62,824 nucleotides of DNA from positions 1-62,824 of the forward strand of contig JAOBWM010000113.1 of NCBI GenBank assembly GCA_025463365.1. Reading direction: 5' to 3'. Origin of the DNA: Acidimicrobiales bacterium. GTDB lineage: Bacteria; Actinomycetota; Acidimicrobiia; Acidimicrobiales; Iamiaceae. Position numbers and translations under genes: made by a program. Numbering within the stretch: the stretch's first letter is position 1; the number at the start of each line of letters is the position of its first letter. Positions 34,656 through 43,481 of the stretch are shown one piece after another. The notes under the pieces are model-generated. The model did not search any database, was not told where the DNA came from, and saw only the letters and a list, made by a program, of their open reading frames with translations.

Positions 34656-35099
34656 GTCGGGGGCACTCCTTGGTCGGGGGATCCGATCCCGTCTCCGTGA
34701 CGGGTGCCCAGCCGGCGAACCGGGGGCGGTGTCGGCGATCGTGCGGCCAGGGCTGCGCGATCGGGGTCCGACCTCGGATGTCGTTGCGGCCACATCATGG
34801 TCGTATCCGTAACGGAAATGCAACAACCCCCGGCCTGATCGTCGCATTCGACAAGGCCGGTGCTCGCTTCCTGAGGTCGCTTACCAGCGGGATCGGGCGC
34901 ACGAGTGACTCCTGACACATCGTGGCGCGAACATCGTCAATTGCCGGACGGTGACGAGGCCGACATCTGGCGGGCCGCACGCGACGGGACCCCGGCACGA
35001 AGGCCGGGGTCCAGCGGATCGGGTGGGACAACGTTCGAACCATGCGGCCTGGGCAGCGCTCGGTGAGCTCCTCGGTCGCTGACGTCGAGACCCGTCCCC
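34656..35099. other. 444-bp gene-free region upstream of the SLT gene
   Basis: No credible gene. The left half is a long leader of the SLT gene; TCCGTTACGGA (inverted repeat) lies in it near 34807-34817 in a locally AT-richer stretch that may hold the promoter. I compared the leader with the c-di-AMP (ydaO) riboswitch that often precedes actinobacterial wall hydrolases and did not find its conserved core. The right half contains the hairpin at 34987-35012. Confidence 0.5.
34987..35012 (-). terminator. Hairpin downstream of the 551-residue secreted protein gene
   Basis: GGACCCCGGC (34987-34996) pairs exactly with GCCGGGGTCC (35003-35012) around ACGAAG. It lies 88 bases after the stop of the minus-strand gene at 35100. 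No T tract follows. Confidence 0.55.
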
Positions 35100-36755
35100 C
35101 TACGGGCTGGCCTCCCAGTTCCACGTGCGCCAGGTGGCGTTGAAGGGGTCGACGGCGCCGCCGGCCCACATCCCACTGAGCCAGACCCGGCCCTTGCCGG
35201 ACGTCGTGGGTGACACCGGATCGGCGGACGCACCGCTGTAATCACCCCACCGGCACCGGTCCGGGATCAAAGGGTTTCCGAAGCAGTCGAAGCCGGCGTC
35301 GGCACCCGGCGACTGCTTGACCATCACCAGCGGCGACTGGGGCCGGGCCCCCACCTTGGAGACCATCTGGACGGCGGGGTCGGCGTTCACGCCCGATGTG
35401 GTGACGCCCATGACCATGTTGCTGCCGTACAGGTCGCTGCCGCTCCCGTTTGCCCGCCGGTCGCTCGAGATGCCGCCGTTGAACACGTACAGGTCCGGGC
35501 TCGTCACCGCGCCGTGCTGCAGCAGCGAGGCGTGACCGACGCCGATCTCGTACCAGCGCTCCTCGGAACCGGCGCCGCCGAACACCGCGTGGGAGGTCCA
35601 CAAGGCGAGCTGGCCCTTGGGATGGGCGGCGTCCGGGAACCGCGGGTCGGGGGCGATCGTGGCGTGCTTGATCCGGCCGTCGAGGGTGTCGAGGAACGTG
35701 GTGAAGCTCTTCTGCGGGGCCGAGGCCGGCGGCGCGTACGAGTCCACCGGCACGCAGACTGCCGGCGCGACCCGTGGTGTCCCATCACTGTTCTTCGTGA
35801 CCTTGATGATGTCGAGGTAGTTGCCCACTGCCCCCGAGTTGGTGGCGTCGGGTACCGCGACCACCCAACCCTCCGAGAACGCCCCGGCGGCCACGGCCGG
35901 GTTCGGGTCGGACGCGAAGGGTGAGCCGTCGCAGTTGAGGATCGCCGAGGTCTGGTGCAGCTTGAACTGCGAAGCGCTCGGACACGACGACAGCGGGGAC
36001 GTCGTCTGCGGCTTGGAGATCGTGTCGATGTCCGAGCCGAGGTACGTGACCGGGCTGGCGTAGATGTTCGCGCCGATGATGAGGAAGTCCTTCGACTGGC
36101 CGAGCTTCGGGTAGTCGGGGAGGTTCGAGCCGTAGCCGAAGTCAGCGGTGTACCCACACCAGCTGGACGTGGTCACCGTCTTGGGGTTCGACGTCTTGCT
36201 GAACCCCCAATAGAAGGTGTCATCCGCCGTGTTCATGATCAGGTAGTAGTAGCGCTGCGTGTGAGGGTCCCAGATGATCTGGGGATCCGACATGTCGGTG
36301 TGGTTCGCGGCACCGGTGATCTTCTCGAACGGGTTCTTCGCGATCAGGCCCCCCGTTCGCGAGTAGATCGCCATCTGGATGTTGATGAACTCGATGTAGC
36401 TCGACGGACCGATGGCGCCGGTGGAGTCCGGCGGCGACAAGTCGTTTTCGTCGACGCCGCGCCAGCTCGTTCCGGCCTTCGGCCCCGGGCCCGACGTGGT
36501 GGAGGGGAGCGGGGCGGTCGGTCGCGCCGCGCCGGCCGCGGCCGCGGCGTCAGCGGCGTCCTTGTACTGGCGGTAGCGGGTGGGGTCGCCGATCAGGTAG
36601 CCGGCCGCCTGTTTGGCCGCGACGAGCGCCTCGTGGCCCGCGTCGCCGTCGATCTCGGTGGCCTGGGCGCGTGGCAGCGCCACCACCAGTGAGGCGAGGA
36701 AGCCGGCGGTCGTCACCACCGCAACCAGCCGCCGCGATGCCCGACCTTCTCCCAT
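35100..36755 (-). CDS. Secreted protein of unknown function
   Basis: 551 residues from ATG 36755 with GGAGG six bases upstream. A signal peptide (VVTTAGFLASLVVALPRAQA) is clear. The mature protein shows repeated short blade-like pieces such as DPQIIWDPHTQRYYYLIMNT, DYPKLGQSKDFLIIGANIY and the C-terminal RCRWGDYSGASADPVSP ... VWLSGMWAGG. The WGDYSG motif recurs in secreted beta-propeller-like proteins of soil bacteria. Several Cys suggest disulfides. No enzymatic motif is recognised. Confidence 0.85.
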   Translation of the reverse strand: MGEGRASRRLVAVVTTAGFLASLVVALPRAQATEIDGDAGHEALVAAKQAAGYLIGDPTRYRQYKDAADAAAAAGAARPTAPLPSTTSGPGPKAGTSWRGVDENDLSPPDSTGAIGPSSYIEFINIQMAIYSRTGGLIAKNPFEKITGAANHTDMSDPQIIWDPHTQRYYYLIMNTADDTFYWGFSKTSNPKTVTTSSWCGYTADFGYGSNLPDYPKLGQSKDFLIIGANIYASPVTYLGSDIDTISKPQTTSPLSSCPSASQFKLHQTSAILNCDGSPFASDPNPAVAAGAFSEGWVVAVPDATNSGAVGNYLDIIKVTKNSDGTPRVAPAVCVPVDSYAPPASAPQKSFTTFLDTLDGRIKHATIAPDPRFPDAAHPKGQLALWTSHAVFGGAGSEERWYEIGVGHASLLQHGAVTSPDLYVFNGGISSDRRANGSGSDLYGSNMVMGVTTSGVNADPAVQMVSKVGARPQSPLVMVKQSPGADAGFDCFGNPLIPDRCRWGDYSGASADPVSPTTSGKGRVWLSGMWAGGAVDPFNATWRTWNWEASP

Positions 36756-36989
36756 GCTTACCTCCGGGTGTCCTCTTGGAGGGCTGGTTCTGCGCCGGAG
36801 CCCTCGAGTCCTGCCCGAACGCGGACGATGGCGATGGCGATGCCGGTGGCGATCGCGGCCCGAACGACACGATCCGTGCGTGACGGTTCAGCCGGTGTGG
36901 CTCGCTCCCCGGCCGCAGCCGGTTCGGCCCAGAGCGTGTGACTCCCCGGGCCGCCGGCGGGCGAACGTGACGCATCTGCCTGGTCTGAG

Positions 36990-37078
36990 CGGAGAGGGTG
37001 GGATTTGAACCCACGGACGGGTTACCCCGTCACTTCCTTAGCAGGGAAGCCCGTTCAACCAGACTCCGGCACCTCTCC
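36990..37078 (-). tRNA. tRNA-Ser (anticodon GCT)
   Basis: The minus strand has acceptor GGAGAGG/CCTCTCC, anticodon stem CTTCC/GGAAG with loop CTGCTAA (anticodon GCT), a long variable arm (GTGACGGGGTAACCCGTC) and T loop TTCAAAT. The long variable arm is typical of tRNA-Ser. CCA is not encoded. Confidence 0.95.
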
Positions 37079-37157
37079 GTGTTGCGACGACGATGGTACA
37101 CAGCGACGCCCCAACGGCCGCCCGCCGTTGACCGTCCCGACGCCTACGCTGCCGGGC

Positions 37158-37245
37158 GGAGCGGTGGCAGAGCGGACGAATGCACCGGTCTTGAAAACCG
37201 GCGGCCCGCAAGGGCCCGAGGGTTCGAATCCCTCCCGCTCCGCCA
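37158..37245 (+). tRNA. tRNA-Ser (anticodon TGA), CCA encoded
   Basis: The plus strand has acceptor GGAGCGG/CCGCTCC, anticodon stem CCGGT/ACCGG with loop CTTGAAA (anticodon TGA), a variable arm (CGGCCCGCAAGGGCCCG) and T loop TTCGAAT. GCCA follows, so the 3' CCA is encoded, unlike the other two tRNAs here. A mobile-element-type pseudogene begins directly downstream. Confidence 0.95.
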
Positions 37246-37289
37246 ATGGGCTTTCTCGGGTCCGCCAACCGCCGAGAAACTCAAGGACA

Positions 37290-37661
37290 GAAGAGCTCAG
37301 CGCCATAGGAGCTGAGCCGGACGAGCCGGGCGCCTGGTCGATCCCCGCCGAGGCCCTGTTGGCGCTGGCCTCCGGCCGGACTACGCGGCCCCGCCCGCTG
37401 CGAGAAACGACCGCGGGACGGTCACCTCGGCTGAACTGCGAGGAGAGGCGAACGACCGCGCCACCAGCGAGGTTGATCCGCGCTGAGCTCAACGAGTAGC
37501 GCCGCCGAGCCGAGGTAGCCGAGGCAATCGCCACCGAGCGGGCGGTTGCCCTGACCGACCTACGAACCGCGCTGGCGATCGCTCACCGCATCGCCGGCGC
37601 CGACGCCGCCGACACCCGTCCGCCGCCACTTGACCAGCCGCGCCGCGGCGTTCACGCGTGA
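37290..37661 (+). pseudogene. Mobile-element-associated hypothetical gene remnant with in-frame TAG at 37497
   Basis: The frame reads PDEPGAWSIPAEALLALASG, later ARLIRAELNE, TAG, then RRRAEVAEAIATERAVALTD and ends RRGVHA at 37661. I recognise the pattern WxIPxxALLAAG ... RAELxEWRRRAEVAEAIAxER of small proteins on actinobacterial integrative elements. The stop replaces a Trp codon by one base (TGG to TAG). The N terminus is missing. Its position right after the tRNA-Ser 3' end suggests an old integration. Confidence 0.55.
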
Positions 37662-37689
37662 GGGCACGAACGCGGCCCGCCGGCGTCGG

Positions 37690-39126
37690 TCAGCCGATGG
37701 TGAGGTCCGGGCAGCCCGTGACCCGGTTCAGTCTCCGCGCCACCTCGAGCGTCTGAGCGGTCGCGTCAAGGGGGGCCTGCACCTCGTAGCGGAGACCGAG
37801 GCAGTCGAACCGGACGGCGGTCTGATCGCGGACGGTGCCGGTGGCGACCTTGCTGCCGTCGGGGAAGGTCACGACGGAGGCGTCCTTCATGCCCTCCCGG
37901 GGGTCACGTGGCGCGGTGGGCTCGAGCGGCGAGCTGCCTGCCGACATGGGCACCTCGCCATCGGCGAAGGTGATCCGCGGCCCGTCCTTGCCGCAGCACC
38001 GCTGCAGCTTCGCCTTCGCGATGATCTCCTCGAGCGAGTACTTGCTGAAGTCGGACCGAGCTCCCCACCGGTCGCGATGCAGCTCGATCCCATCAGCGTC
38101 GTAGGCAACGAGCGACCAGACGACCGGTCCGTCGTGCACGAACTGCCCCACGACCGCCGAGGTCTTGCTGTCGACCCGATGGATGGTGAGGTCCTGCGGC
38201 GCACCGCCGACCGGCTCGTAGACCACCCGTGCTGACGCGGCGGGGACGATCGCGAACAGGTACGGACGGCCGCGCACCGACCCGCGCATGTCGTTGATGC
38301 GGCCCGGGTCGTCGCCGAGCCCACCTCCCCCGCCCCACAGGATCGTGTTGCTGTCGGCGACCTCCATGTCGAGCGAGCCCTTGTTCCAGACCAGCCGATA
38401 CTGGGCACCGCCGTAGTGGCCCTGGTCGACGACCTGGCCCGTCGTCGGGGCGAAGGGCCCCGAGGCAACGACGTAGGTCAGCGATGCGTCGACGCCGGGA
38501 ACGCGCACGTGCAGCCGGTCGCCGTCGATGGCGAACGTCAGCCGGTCTGCCCGATACACCGTTCCGAGCAACTCGACCAGCGGGCCTCCGCATTTCATGA
38601 GCGTCGAGCCACCGACGGCCTTGCCCAACACGACCTCATCGCGTTCGATCCGGTACGTGCGACGGACGCCGTTGCACCCATCGCTTGCGGTCATGAACGA
38701 GGCCCTGGACGGGCAATTCGGGCCCGTGCAGGTCCGAAGGAACCGGAGGCCGATCGGCCGGTCTTGCCGGAGGACGATGGCAGAACCTGCCTTGCGCACC
38801 TCGAGGAGCGCCCACCGCGTTCCCTCGAGCGGTTGGTCGGGCTTCGGCCTGGTGGTGGCCTGCTTGTTCGCCGTGACCATGCCACTGCGGCGGTGACCGT
38901 GGCCCTGGGCCCGCACGAGGAAGCTCGCACCCGCGGCAAGCAGGATCACCGCCGCGACCGCGGCCCACCGTCGGCCCGAGTGGGACACGGCCAGTGGCGC
39001 GGCCGACGGAAGCACCGGTGGATCGCCCGTCTCGCGCACGAGCGCCGCGAGGCCGTCGCGCAGCCGATCGTCGAGCAGCGGGTCTTCGTCGGGGGTGGCG
39101 TCACCCATCGAGCGGTCGTCGGTCAT
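37690..39126 (-). CDS. Membrane protein with META (HslJ-like) domain, probable anti-sigma partner
   Basis: 478 residues from ATG 39126, overlapping the sigma-factor stop (ATGA). A cytoplasmic segment of about 55 residues (DPLLDDRLRDGLAALVRETG) precedes one transmembrane helix (WAAVAAVILLAAGASFLV). The outer part holds a META domain (LEGTRWALLEVRKAG ... SDGCNGVRRTYRI) and a C-terminal domain with paired Cys. Coupling to an ECF sigma gene and the single-pass topology suggest an anti-sigma factor, although no zinc-finger or known anti-sigma motif is present. Function is inference. Confidence 0.85.
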   Translation of the reverse strand: MTDDRSMGDATPDEDPLLDDRLRDGLAALVRETGDPPVLPSAAPLAVSHSGRRWAAVAAVILLAAGASFLVRAQGHGHRRSGMVTANKQATTRPKPDQPLEGTRWALLEVRKAGSAIVLRQDRPIGLRFLRTCTGPNCPSRASFMTASDGCNGVRRTYRIERDEVVLGKAVGGSTLMKCGGPLVELLGTVYRADRLTFAIDGDRLHVRVPGVDASLTYVVASGPFAPTTGQVVDQGHYGGAQYRLVWNKGSLDMEVADSNTILWGGGGGLGDDPGRINDMRGSVRGRPYLFAIVPAASARVVYEPVGGAPQDLTIHRVDSKTSAVVGQFVHDGPVVWSLVAYDADGIELHRDRWGARSDFSKYSLEEIIAKAKLQRCCGKDGPRITFADGEVPMSAGSSPLEPTAPRDPREGMKDASVVTFPDGSKVATGTVRDQTAVRFDCLGLRYEVQAPLDATAQTLEVARRLNRVTGCPDLTIG

Positions 39127-39623
39127 CGGAGCTCCTTGCGCAGGGTTGCTCGGGCACGGGCGAGGTGCTTGCGCACCGACCCTTCGCCGATCCCGAGGTG
39201 GGCGGCAACCTCGCGTGGAGCGAGATCGGCCCAGTAGGTGAGGAAGACGGCCGCGCGTTGCTGCAGGGGCAGAGCGGCGAGAGCGGTGAGGATCTCCGGC
39301 ACCGGATCGGGCGCCGCCGTCGACGCGATGGGCACCGCGGCGCGCCGTTCGCGCGCCTCGCGCCGCAGGTCTGTGCGGTGGGCCTTCCGAACCTCGTTGA
39401 CCACCGCCCTCGTCAGGTAGGCGCCCGGGTCGCGCACCTCGCTCCACCCGGGCGCGGCCATCGCCCGCATGACCGCGTTGGCTACGACGTCGTCCGCTTG
39501 CGACGGTCCGGCCAAGGCAGCCGCCAGGCCGACGAGACGCTGGGCGTGGGCGGCGTAGACCGCCGTGTCGTCTCGAGGATCGATCCCTCCGACATCGCTC
39601 ACAACCCGCTCCACCTGTGCCAT
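39123..39623 (-). CDS. ECF (SigE/SigM-like) RNA polymerase sigma factor
   Basis: 166 residues from ATG 39623. Sigma region 2 is about residues 25-85 (LVGLAAALAGPSQADDVVAN ... PGAYLTRAVVNEVRKAHR) and region 4 about 108-160 (LTALAALPLQQRAAVFLTYW ... HLGIGEGSVRKHLARARATL). The pattern matches SigE-type ECFs. It is co-translated with the META membrane protein, which probably controls it. Confidence 0.9.
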   Translation of the reverse strand: MAQVERVVSDVGGIDPRDDTAVYAAHAQRLVGLAAALAGPSQADDVVANAVMRAMAAPGWSEVRDPGAYLTRAVVNEVRKAHRTDLRREARERRAAVPIASTAAPDPVPEILTALAALPLQQRAAVFLTYWADLAPREVAAHLGIGEGSVRKHLARARATLRKELR

Positions 39624-39909
39624 GCACCCATCAGATCCCGCCGGCCCCGCTTCCGGGTGACACGTTCCCTGGATCGGCCGATGTGTTGCTCCCAGGTTTG
39701 CTCCGCCCGACCCCAGCATCGCGGTTCGAACGTTTGTCCTCACCCGCCCCGCCAAGTTGGCCAGGTCCAGGTCCAGGGTCGGATGTCGGCCCGCCCCCTG
39801 TCGGGCGGCACGCCCCGGTGCCACCGGCGCTGGGACTGGTTCATGAGCGATCATGAGGCGATGCGCAGCGCCAACCTGCCCCGGCCCGGCCGTACCGACT
39901 GACGGTCTC

Positions 39910-40911
39910 ATGGTGGACGACTTCGTGATCGCCCGAAACCAGGAGGACGACTCCTCCTTGCCCTTCTTGGTGAGGCTGCCCATCGGGCCGCAAGGCGTCG
40001 TCCTCAAGGTGCGCGATACCTGGCCGCGAACCGCGAAGGTCTATTGCCATCCCGCCCTCGGCTGGCCGGCAGACGCCGAGGTGATCGAGCGGGTGCCCGT
40101 GACGTCGTGCGTCCGACGAGGCGCAGCCATCGACCTCGTCTTGGACCGTGGCCGCGAGAACCGCTCGCAGTTCGTGTTCACCCGGGCCCGCGGACGGGAG
40201 ATGATCTTCTGGCAATCAGCGAGGACCACCCGCCAGGCCAGACCGAACGTGTCGCTGCCGAAGCAACGGGCTTCGGGAAACGCCCTGGAGATCCTGGTCG
40301 ACAGCCACGAGCGTTACCCGTGGGGGTTCAACGCGCAGCAGGCGACCACCGTTCGCCGAGCGCTCCTCGCAGGCGATTACGCGGTCGAGGAGGACGGCAA
40401 GATCGTCGCCGCGGTGGAACGCAAGAGCCTGGCCGACCTGGTCGGCACGCTCACCTCGGGCAAGCTGCGCTACTTGATGGCGGCTCTCGCCGAAGCCCCG
40501 AGGTCGGCGCTGGTGGTGGAGGACCGGTACTCCGCGGTCTTCAAGCTGCAACGCGTCCGCCCGGCGGTGGTGGCCGACGGTTTGGCCGAAGCGCAGGTCA
40601 GGTTTCCCGAAGTGCCGATCGTGTTCTGCGAAACGCGGCCCCTGGCCCAGGAGTGGGCGTACCGGTTCCTGGGCGCCGCGCTGGAACACCATCGGTCCCA
40701 CGAAGCGGCGGCGCCCGTCGCCGATGCGCTGCCGCTTGCCGGCACGCTCGCTCCGCCGCCACCGACCACCTCAGAGATCCGGTCCTGGGCGCGGCGCGAG
40801 GGCTTGGCCGTCGCGGCCAAGGGCCGCCTGCGCCCCGAGGTCGTCGCCGCGTTCGATCAGGCGCACGCCGCCTCTGACCGATCAGGGTCGGCCGAGGGAC
40901 CCGCCGATTGA
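39910..40911 (+). CDS. ERCC4-type nuclease fused to an Lsr2-like DNA-binding domain
   Basis: 333 residues from ATG 39910. The middle (about 148-265) is an ERCC4 domain: ILVDSHERYPW, GDYAVEEDGKIVAAVERKSL, then ADLVGTLTSGKLRYLM. The GDY...ERKxxxD nuclease site is intact. The C-terminal 40 residues (SEIRSWARREGLAVAAKGRL ... EVVAAFDQAH) match the Lsr2 C-terminal domain that binds AT-rich DNA. The N-terminal 140 residues are unassigned. A structure-specific nuclease with its own DNA-binding module is likely. Confidence 0.88.
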   Translation: MVDDFVIARNQEDDSSLPFLVRLPIGPQGVVLKVRDTWPRTAKVYCHPALGWPADAEVIERVPVTSCVRRGAAIDLVLDRGRENRSQFVFTRARGREMIFWQSARTTRQARPNVSLPKQRASGNALEILVDSHERYPWGFNAQQATTVRRALLAGDYAVEEDGKIVAAVERKSLADLVGTLTSGKLRYLMAALAEAPRSALVVEDRYSAVFKLQRVRPAVVADGLAEAQVRFPEVPIVFCETRPLAQEWAYRFLGAALEHHRSHEAAAPVADALPLAGTLAPPPPTTSEIRSWARREGLAVAAKGRLRPEVVAAFDQAHAASDRSGSAEGPAD

Positions 40912-40956
40912 CGGAGTGACGGACCTGGGGTGACCGGGCCCTCCTGGTCCGTGAGG

Positions 40957-41373
40957 TCAGGCCCGAGCGAGGTCAGCATCGCCGGCGCGGAGGGTCCAGA
41001 TGTCGAGGGCGACGAACGGGAGGGGCACTGTGGCGGCGATGGTGGCGCCGTCCTTGCCGACGAGCGGGACAGCGAGGGAGCCCGTGACCACGTCGAGCGC
41101 GTCGCTCAGGAGGCCGAAGCGGGTCCAGCGCCGGATGCCTTCGACGCCCGACGGACCGGCCGGGCGACCCGAGCGGGTGGCGGCCAGGGTGCCCAGGCCG
41201 AGGGCAAGGTCGCGCACACCGATCGTCCGGAGGAGGAAGAGCTCGGTGCCCGAGACGGTGCCGTCGGGTGCCGGCCTGGCGACCGCTCGCGGTGCGGCGA
41301 TCATCGCCACCCCCACGAGCGCCCGCAGCGTGCCGATGATCCGCGCCCGGTGTTCGATCGAGTCGGTCCTCAT
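40957..41373 (-). CDS. Small predicted membrane protein
   Basis: 138 residues from ATG 41373. Hydrophobic segments include IGTLRALVGVAMIAAPRAV, IGVRDLALGLGTLAA, DALDVVTGSLAVPLV and ATVPLPFVALDIWTL, giving three to four helices. It resembles DUF4267-like membrane proteins, but the family is not certain. No operon partner. Confidence 0.75.
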   Translation of the reverse strand: MRTDSIEHRARIIGTLRALVGVAMIAAPRAVARPAPDGTVSGTELFLLRTIGVRDLALGLGTLAATRSGRPAGPSGVEGIRRWTRFGLLSDALDVVTGSLAVPLVGKDGATIAATVPLPFVALDIWTLRAGDADLARA

Positions 41374-41630
41374 GGTGACGTCCGATGCGAGCGCGAGCGG
41401 GGCGACCGGACGCTACCGGGATCGATCGTCGCCTCGCCGAGACCGGCCGCAGAGAACCGTGGACGACGGCCGACGAACCCGCCGGGTGATGCCGTGGGGG
41501 ACCTGGGGTGACCGCGCAGGTGATATCCCGACGAAACGGACATTTCCCTGGCGTTTTCGCGGATGGTGACCGGGCAACGCCGTTCGATGCCTGCCACTGG
41601 CGCGTCGTCACCCCGAACAGGAGCGCCCAC

Positions 41631-42203
41631 GTGGCGATCGTCATGGAACAGCCCACCCCCCTCGCCGCTTCTGCGAGCCCGCCCGACCGCGATCTGCTCG
41701 CCCGCATGCGCACCGGTGAGCCGGAGGCGTTCGGAACGCTCTACCGGCGCCACGAGCCCGACGCCCGCCGGTACGCCCGACGCCTGGCCCCGCGCCACGC
41801 CGACGACGTCGTCGCCGATGCGTTCGCGTCGACCCTCTCGGCCATCCACGGAGGCCGCGGACCATCCGGCGACTTCCGGCCCTACCTCTTCACGGCGATC
41901 CGCCGCCACGCCATGCGGACCTGGAACCGAACCGAGGCCGATGGCTGCGAGCGGGAGGTCGCCGATCACGTCGACGTCGACCGCGGCCTCGAACTGGCCG
42001 AGAGCCCCGTACTGGACGCGTTCGCCACGCTGCCCGAACGGTGGCGCCGCGTGCTGTTCCTGGTCGACGTCGAGGGCATCCCCGTCCAGGAGGCGGCCGC
42101 GACCCTCGGCCTGTCACCCAACGCCACGAGCGCCCTCGCCTACCGCGCCCGCGCCGGGCTCCGTGCGGCCTTCCTGCGAACAGCCGGCGCCCACGCCTCC
42201 TGA
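41631..42203 (+). CDS. ECF RNA polymerase sigma factor
   Basis: 190 residues from a GTG at 41631, chosen because AGGAG (41619-41623) is seven bases upstream. Region 2: FGTLYRRHEPDARRYARRLA then DDVVADAFASTLSAI. Region 4: FATLPERWRRVLFLVDVEGI then PVQEAAATLGLSPNATSALA YRARAGLR. No adjacent anti-sigma gene. It is related in region 4 to the factors at 42840 and at the right edge. Confidence 0.9.
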   Translation: MAIVMEQPTPLAASASPPDRDLLARMRTGEPEAFGTLYRRHEPDARRYARRLAPRHADDVVADAFASTLSAIHGGRGPSGDFRPYLFTAIRRHAMRTWNRTEADGCEREVADHVDVDRGLELAESPVLDAFATLPERWRRVLFLVDVEGIPVQEAAATLGLSPNATSALAYRARAGLRAAFLRTAGAHAS

Positions 42204-42252
42204 TCGAGAAACGCCCGACGTCGGGGCGCGATGCCTTCGTAGGGTCGGTCCC

Positions 42253-42771
42253 GTGATCACACCGGATGACAAGGACTGGACCTGGGTGTTGCGCGAACCC
42301 TGCCCGGAGTGCGGGTTCGATGCCGCGAGCTGCCGCCCCGTCGACGTTGCCGGCCTGATCCGGGCCAACGCCGAGGACTGGCGGCGTCTGCACGTCGGCC
42401 GCGCCATCGGGCCCGGCCGGCCCGACCCTGGGACCTGGTCGACCCTCGAGTACGCCTGCCACGTGCGCGACGTCTACCGCCGCTACGACGCGCGCATGGC
42501 CCAGATGTTGACCGAGGACGACCCCCTCTACCCGAACTGGGACCAGGATGCGTCCGCCGTCGAGGACCGCTACGACGAGCAGGATCCGGGTGAGGTGATC
42601 GCCGCCCTCGTCGCCGGTGCGCACCAGGTCGCCGATCGGCTCGACGGGCTCGATGGCGATCAGTGGCAGCGCCCCGGGCGCCGATCCGACGGGGCGGCAT
42701 TCACGCTCGACACGATCAGCCGCTACCTGGTCCACGATCCGATCCACCACATCTGGGACGTCACCCGCTGA
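42253..42771 (+). CDS. DinB-family protein
   Basis: 172 residues from a GTG at 42253. An N-terminal REPCPECGFDA is followed by the DinB four-helix core with His residues in TLEYACHVRDVYRRY and RYLVHDPIHHIWDV, which form the family's metal site. DinB proteins include thiol-dependent transferases such as mycothiol-dependent enzymes. It lies between two ECF sigma genes on the same strand. Confidence 0.9.
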   Translation: MITPDDKDWTWVLREPCPECGFDAASCRPVDVAGLIRANAEDWRRLHVGRAIGPGRPDPGTWSTLEYACHVRDVYRRYDARMAQMLTEDDPLYPNWDQDASAVEDRYDEQDPGEVIAALVAGAHQVADRLDGLDGDQWQRPGRRSDGAAFTLDTISRYLVHDPIHHIWDVTR

Positions 42772-42839
42772 CCGTCCATCCGCGAGGAGTTCGGGACACA
42801 TCGGCGTCATGAGCGGGCCGTGACCGTGTCTCTGCTCCC

Positions 42840-43481
42840 GTGCACGGGAGCGGGCATCCGATCGAGGGCGAGCTGACGGGCCCGAAGGGGCCCGGTGAGG
42901 GCGCGGCGCCGGGTCCGGCCGCCGGTCCCGGTCAGACCACCCGGACCGACGACCAACTGCTCGTCGCGACCCGAGGCGGCGATCCGCACGCCTTCGCCGA
43001 GCTCTGGCTCCGCTACGAGGCCGACGCTCGCTCCTTCGCCCGCTCACTGGTCCCCACCGGCGATGTCGACGACGTCGTCAACGAAGCCTTCGCCAAGGTG
43101 CTCAACGCCATCCGGCGCGGGGGCGGGCCCAGCAGCCACCCGGTCCGCTACATCATGGTCACCGTGCGAAGCGTGGCCTACGCAGCGGGCAGCGCCCGGG
43201 TCCGCAACAGGCGGCTGCAGCGTCGCCTCCGCAACGAGCGCCAGGTCTTGCCGGGCACCCCCGCGCTACCTGACGACCACCTCACCCTGGCCTTCGGGGC
43301 GCTCCCGAAGCGGTGGCGGGAGGTCCTGTGGTGGACCGAGGTCGAAGGGCTGTCGTGCAACGAGGTGGGCGAGCGCATCGGCGTGTCGCCGGCGGGAGCC
43401 GCATCACTGGCCTATCGGGCACGCAAGGCCCTGCGGGCCGAGTACGCCCGCCAGGCCTCGGATCCAGCCGAGGCCGGGTGA
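42840..43481 (+). CDS. ECF RNA polymerase sigma factor
   Basis: 213 residues from a GTG at 42840; this start is uncertain because the first 35 residues are low-complexity Gly/Pro. Region 2: FAELWLRYEADARSFARSLV with DVDDVVNEAFAKVLNAIRRG. Region 4: LPKRWREVLWWTEVEGLSCN then EVGERIGVSPAGAASLAYRA. Its 3' end overlaps the convergent GGDEF-like gene by 70 bases. Confidence 0.88.
   Translation: MHGSGHPIEGELTGPKGPGEGAAPGPAAGPGQTTRTDDQLLVATRGGDPHAFAELWLRYEADARSFARSLVPTGDVDDVVNEAFAKVLNAIRRGGGPSSHPVRYIMVTVRSVAYAAGSARVRNRRLQRRLRNERQVLPGTPALPDDHLTLAFGALPKRWREVLWWTEVEGLSCNEVGERIGVSPAGAASLAYRARKALRAEYARQASDPAEAG

Noticed and set aside
34656-34920. c-di-AMP (ydaO) riboswitch upstream of the SLT gene
   Set aside because: Context is suggestive, but the conserved core elements (GGGGTGAA and CCGACAGCT-like segments) are not found.
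37005-37289. Coding frame across both tRNA-Ser genes
   Set aside because: The peptide is only translated tRNA sequence; both cloverleaves are clear.
41508-41630. Longer N terminus for the ECF sigma factor from 41508
   Set aside because: AGGAG at 41619-41623 fits the GTG at 41631, and the extra 41 residues have no sigma-factor similarity.
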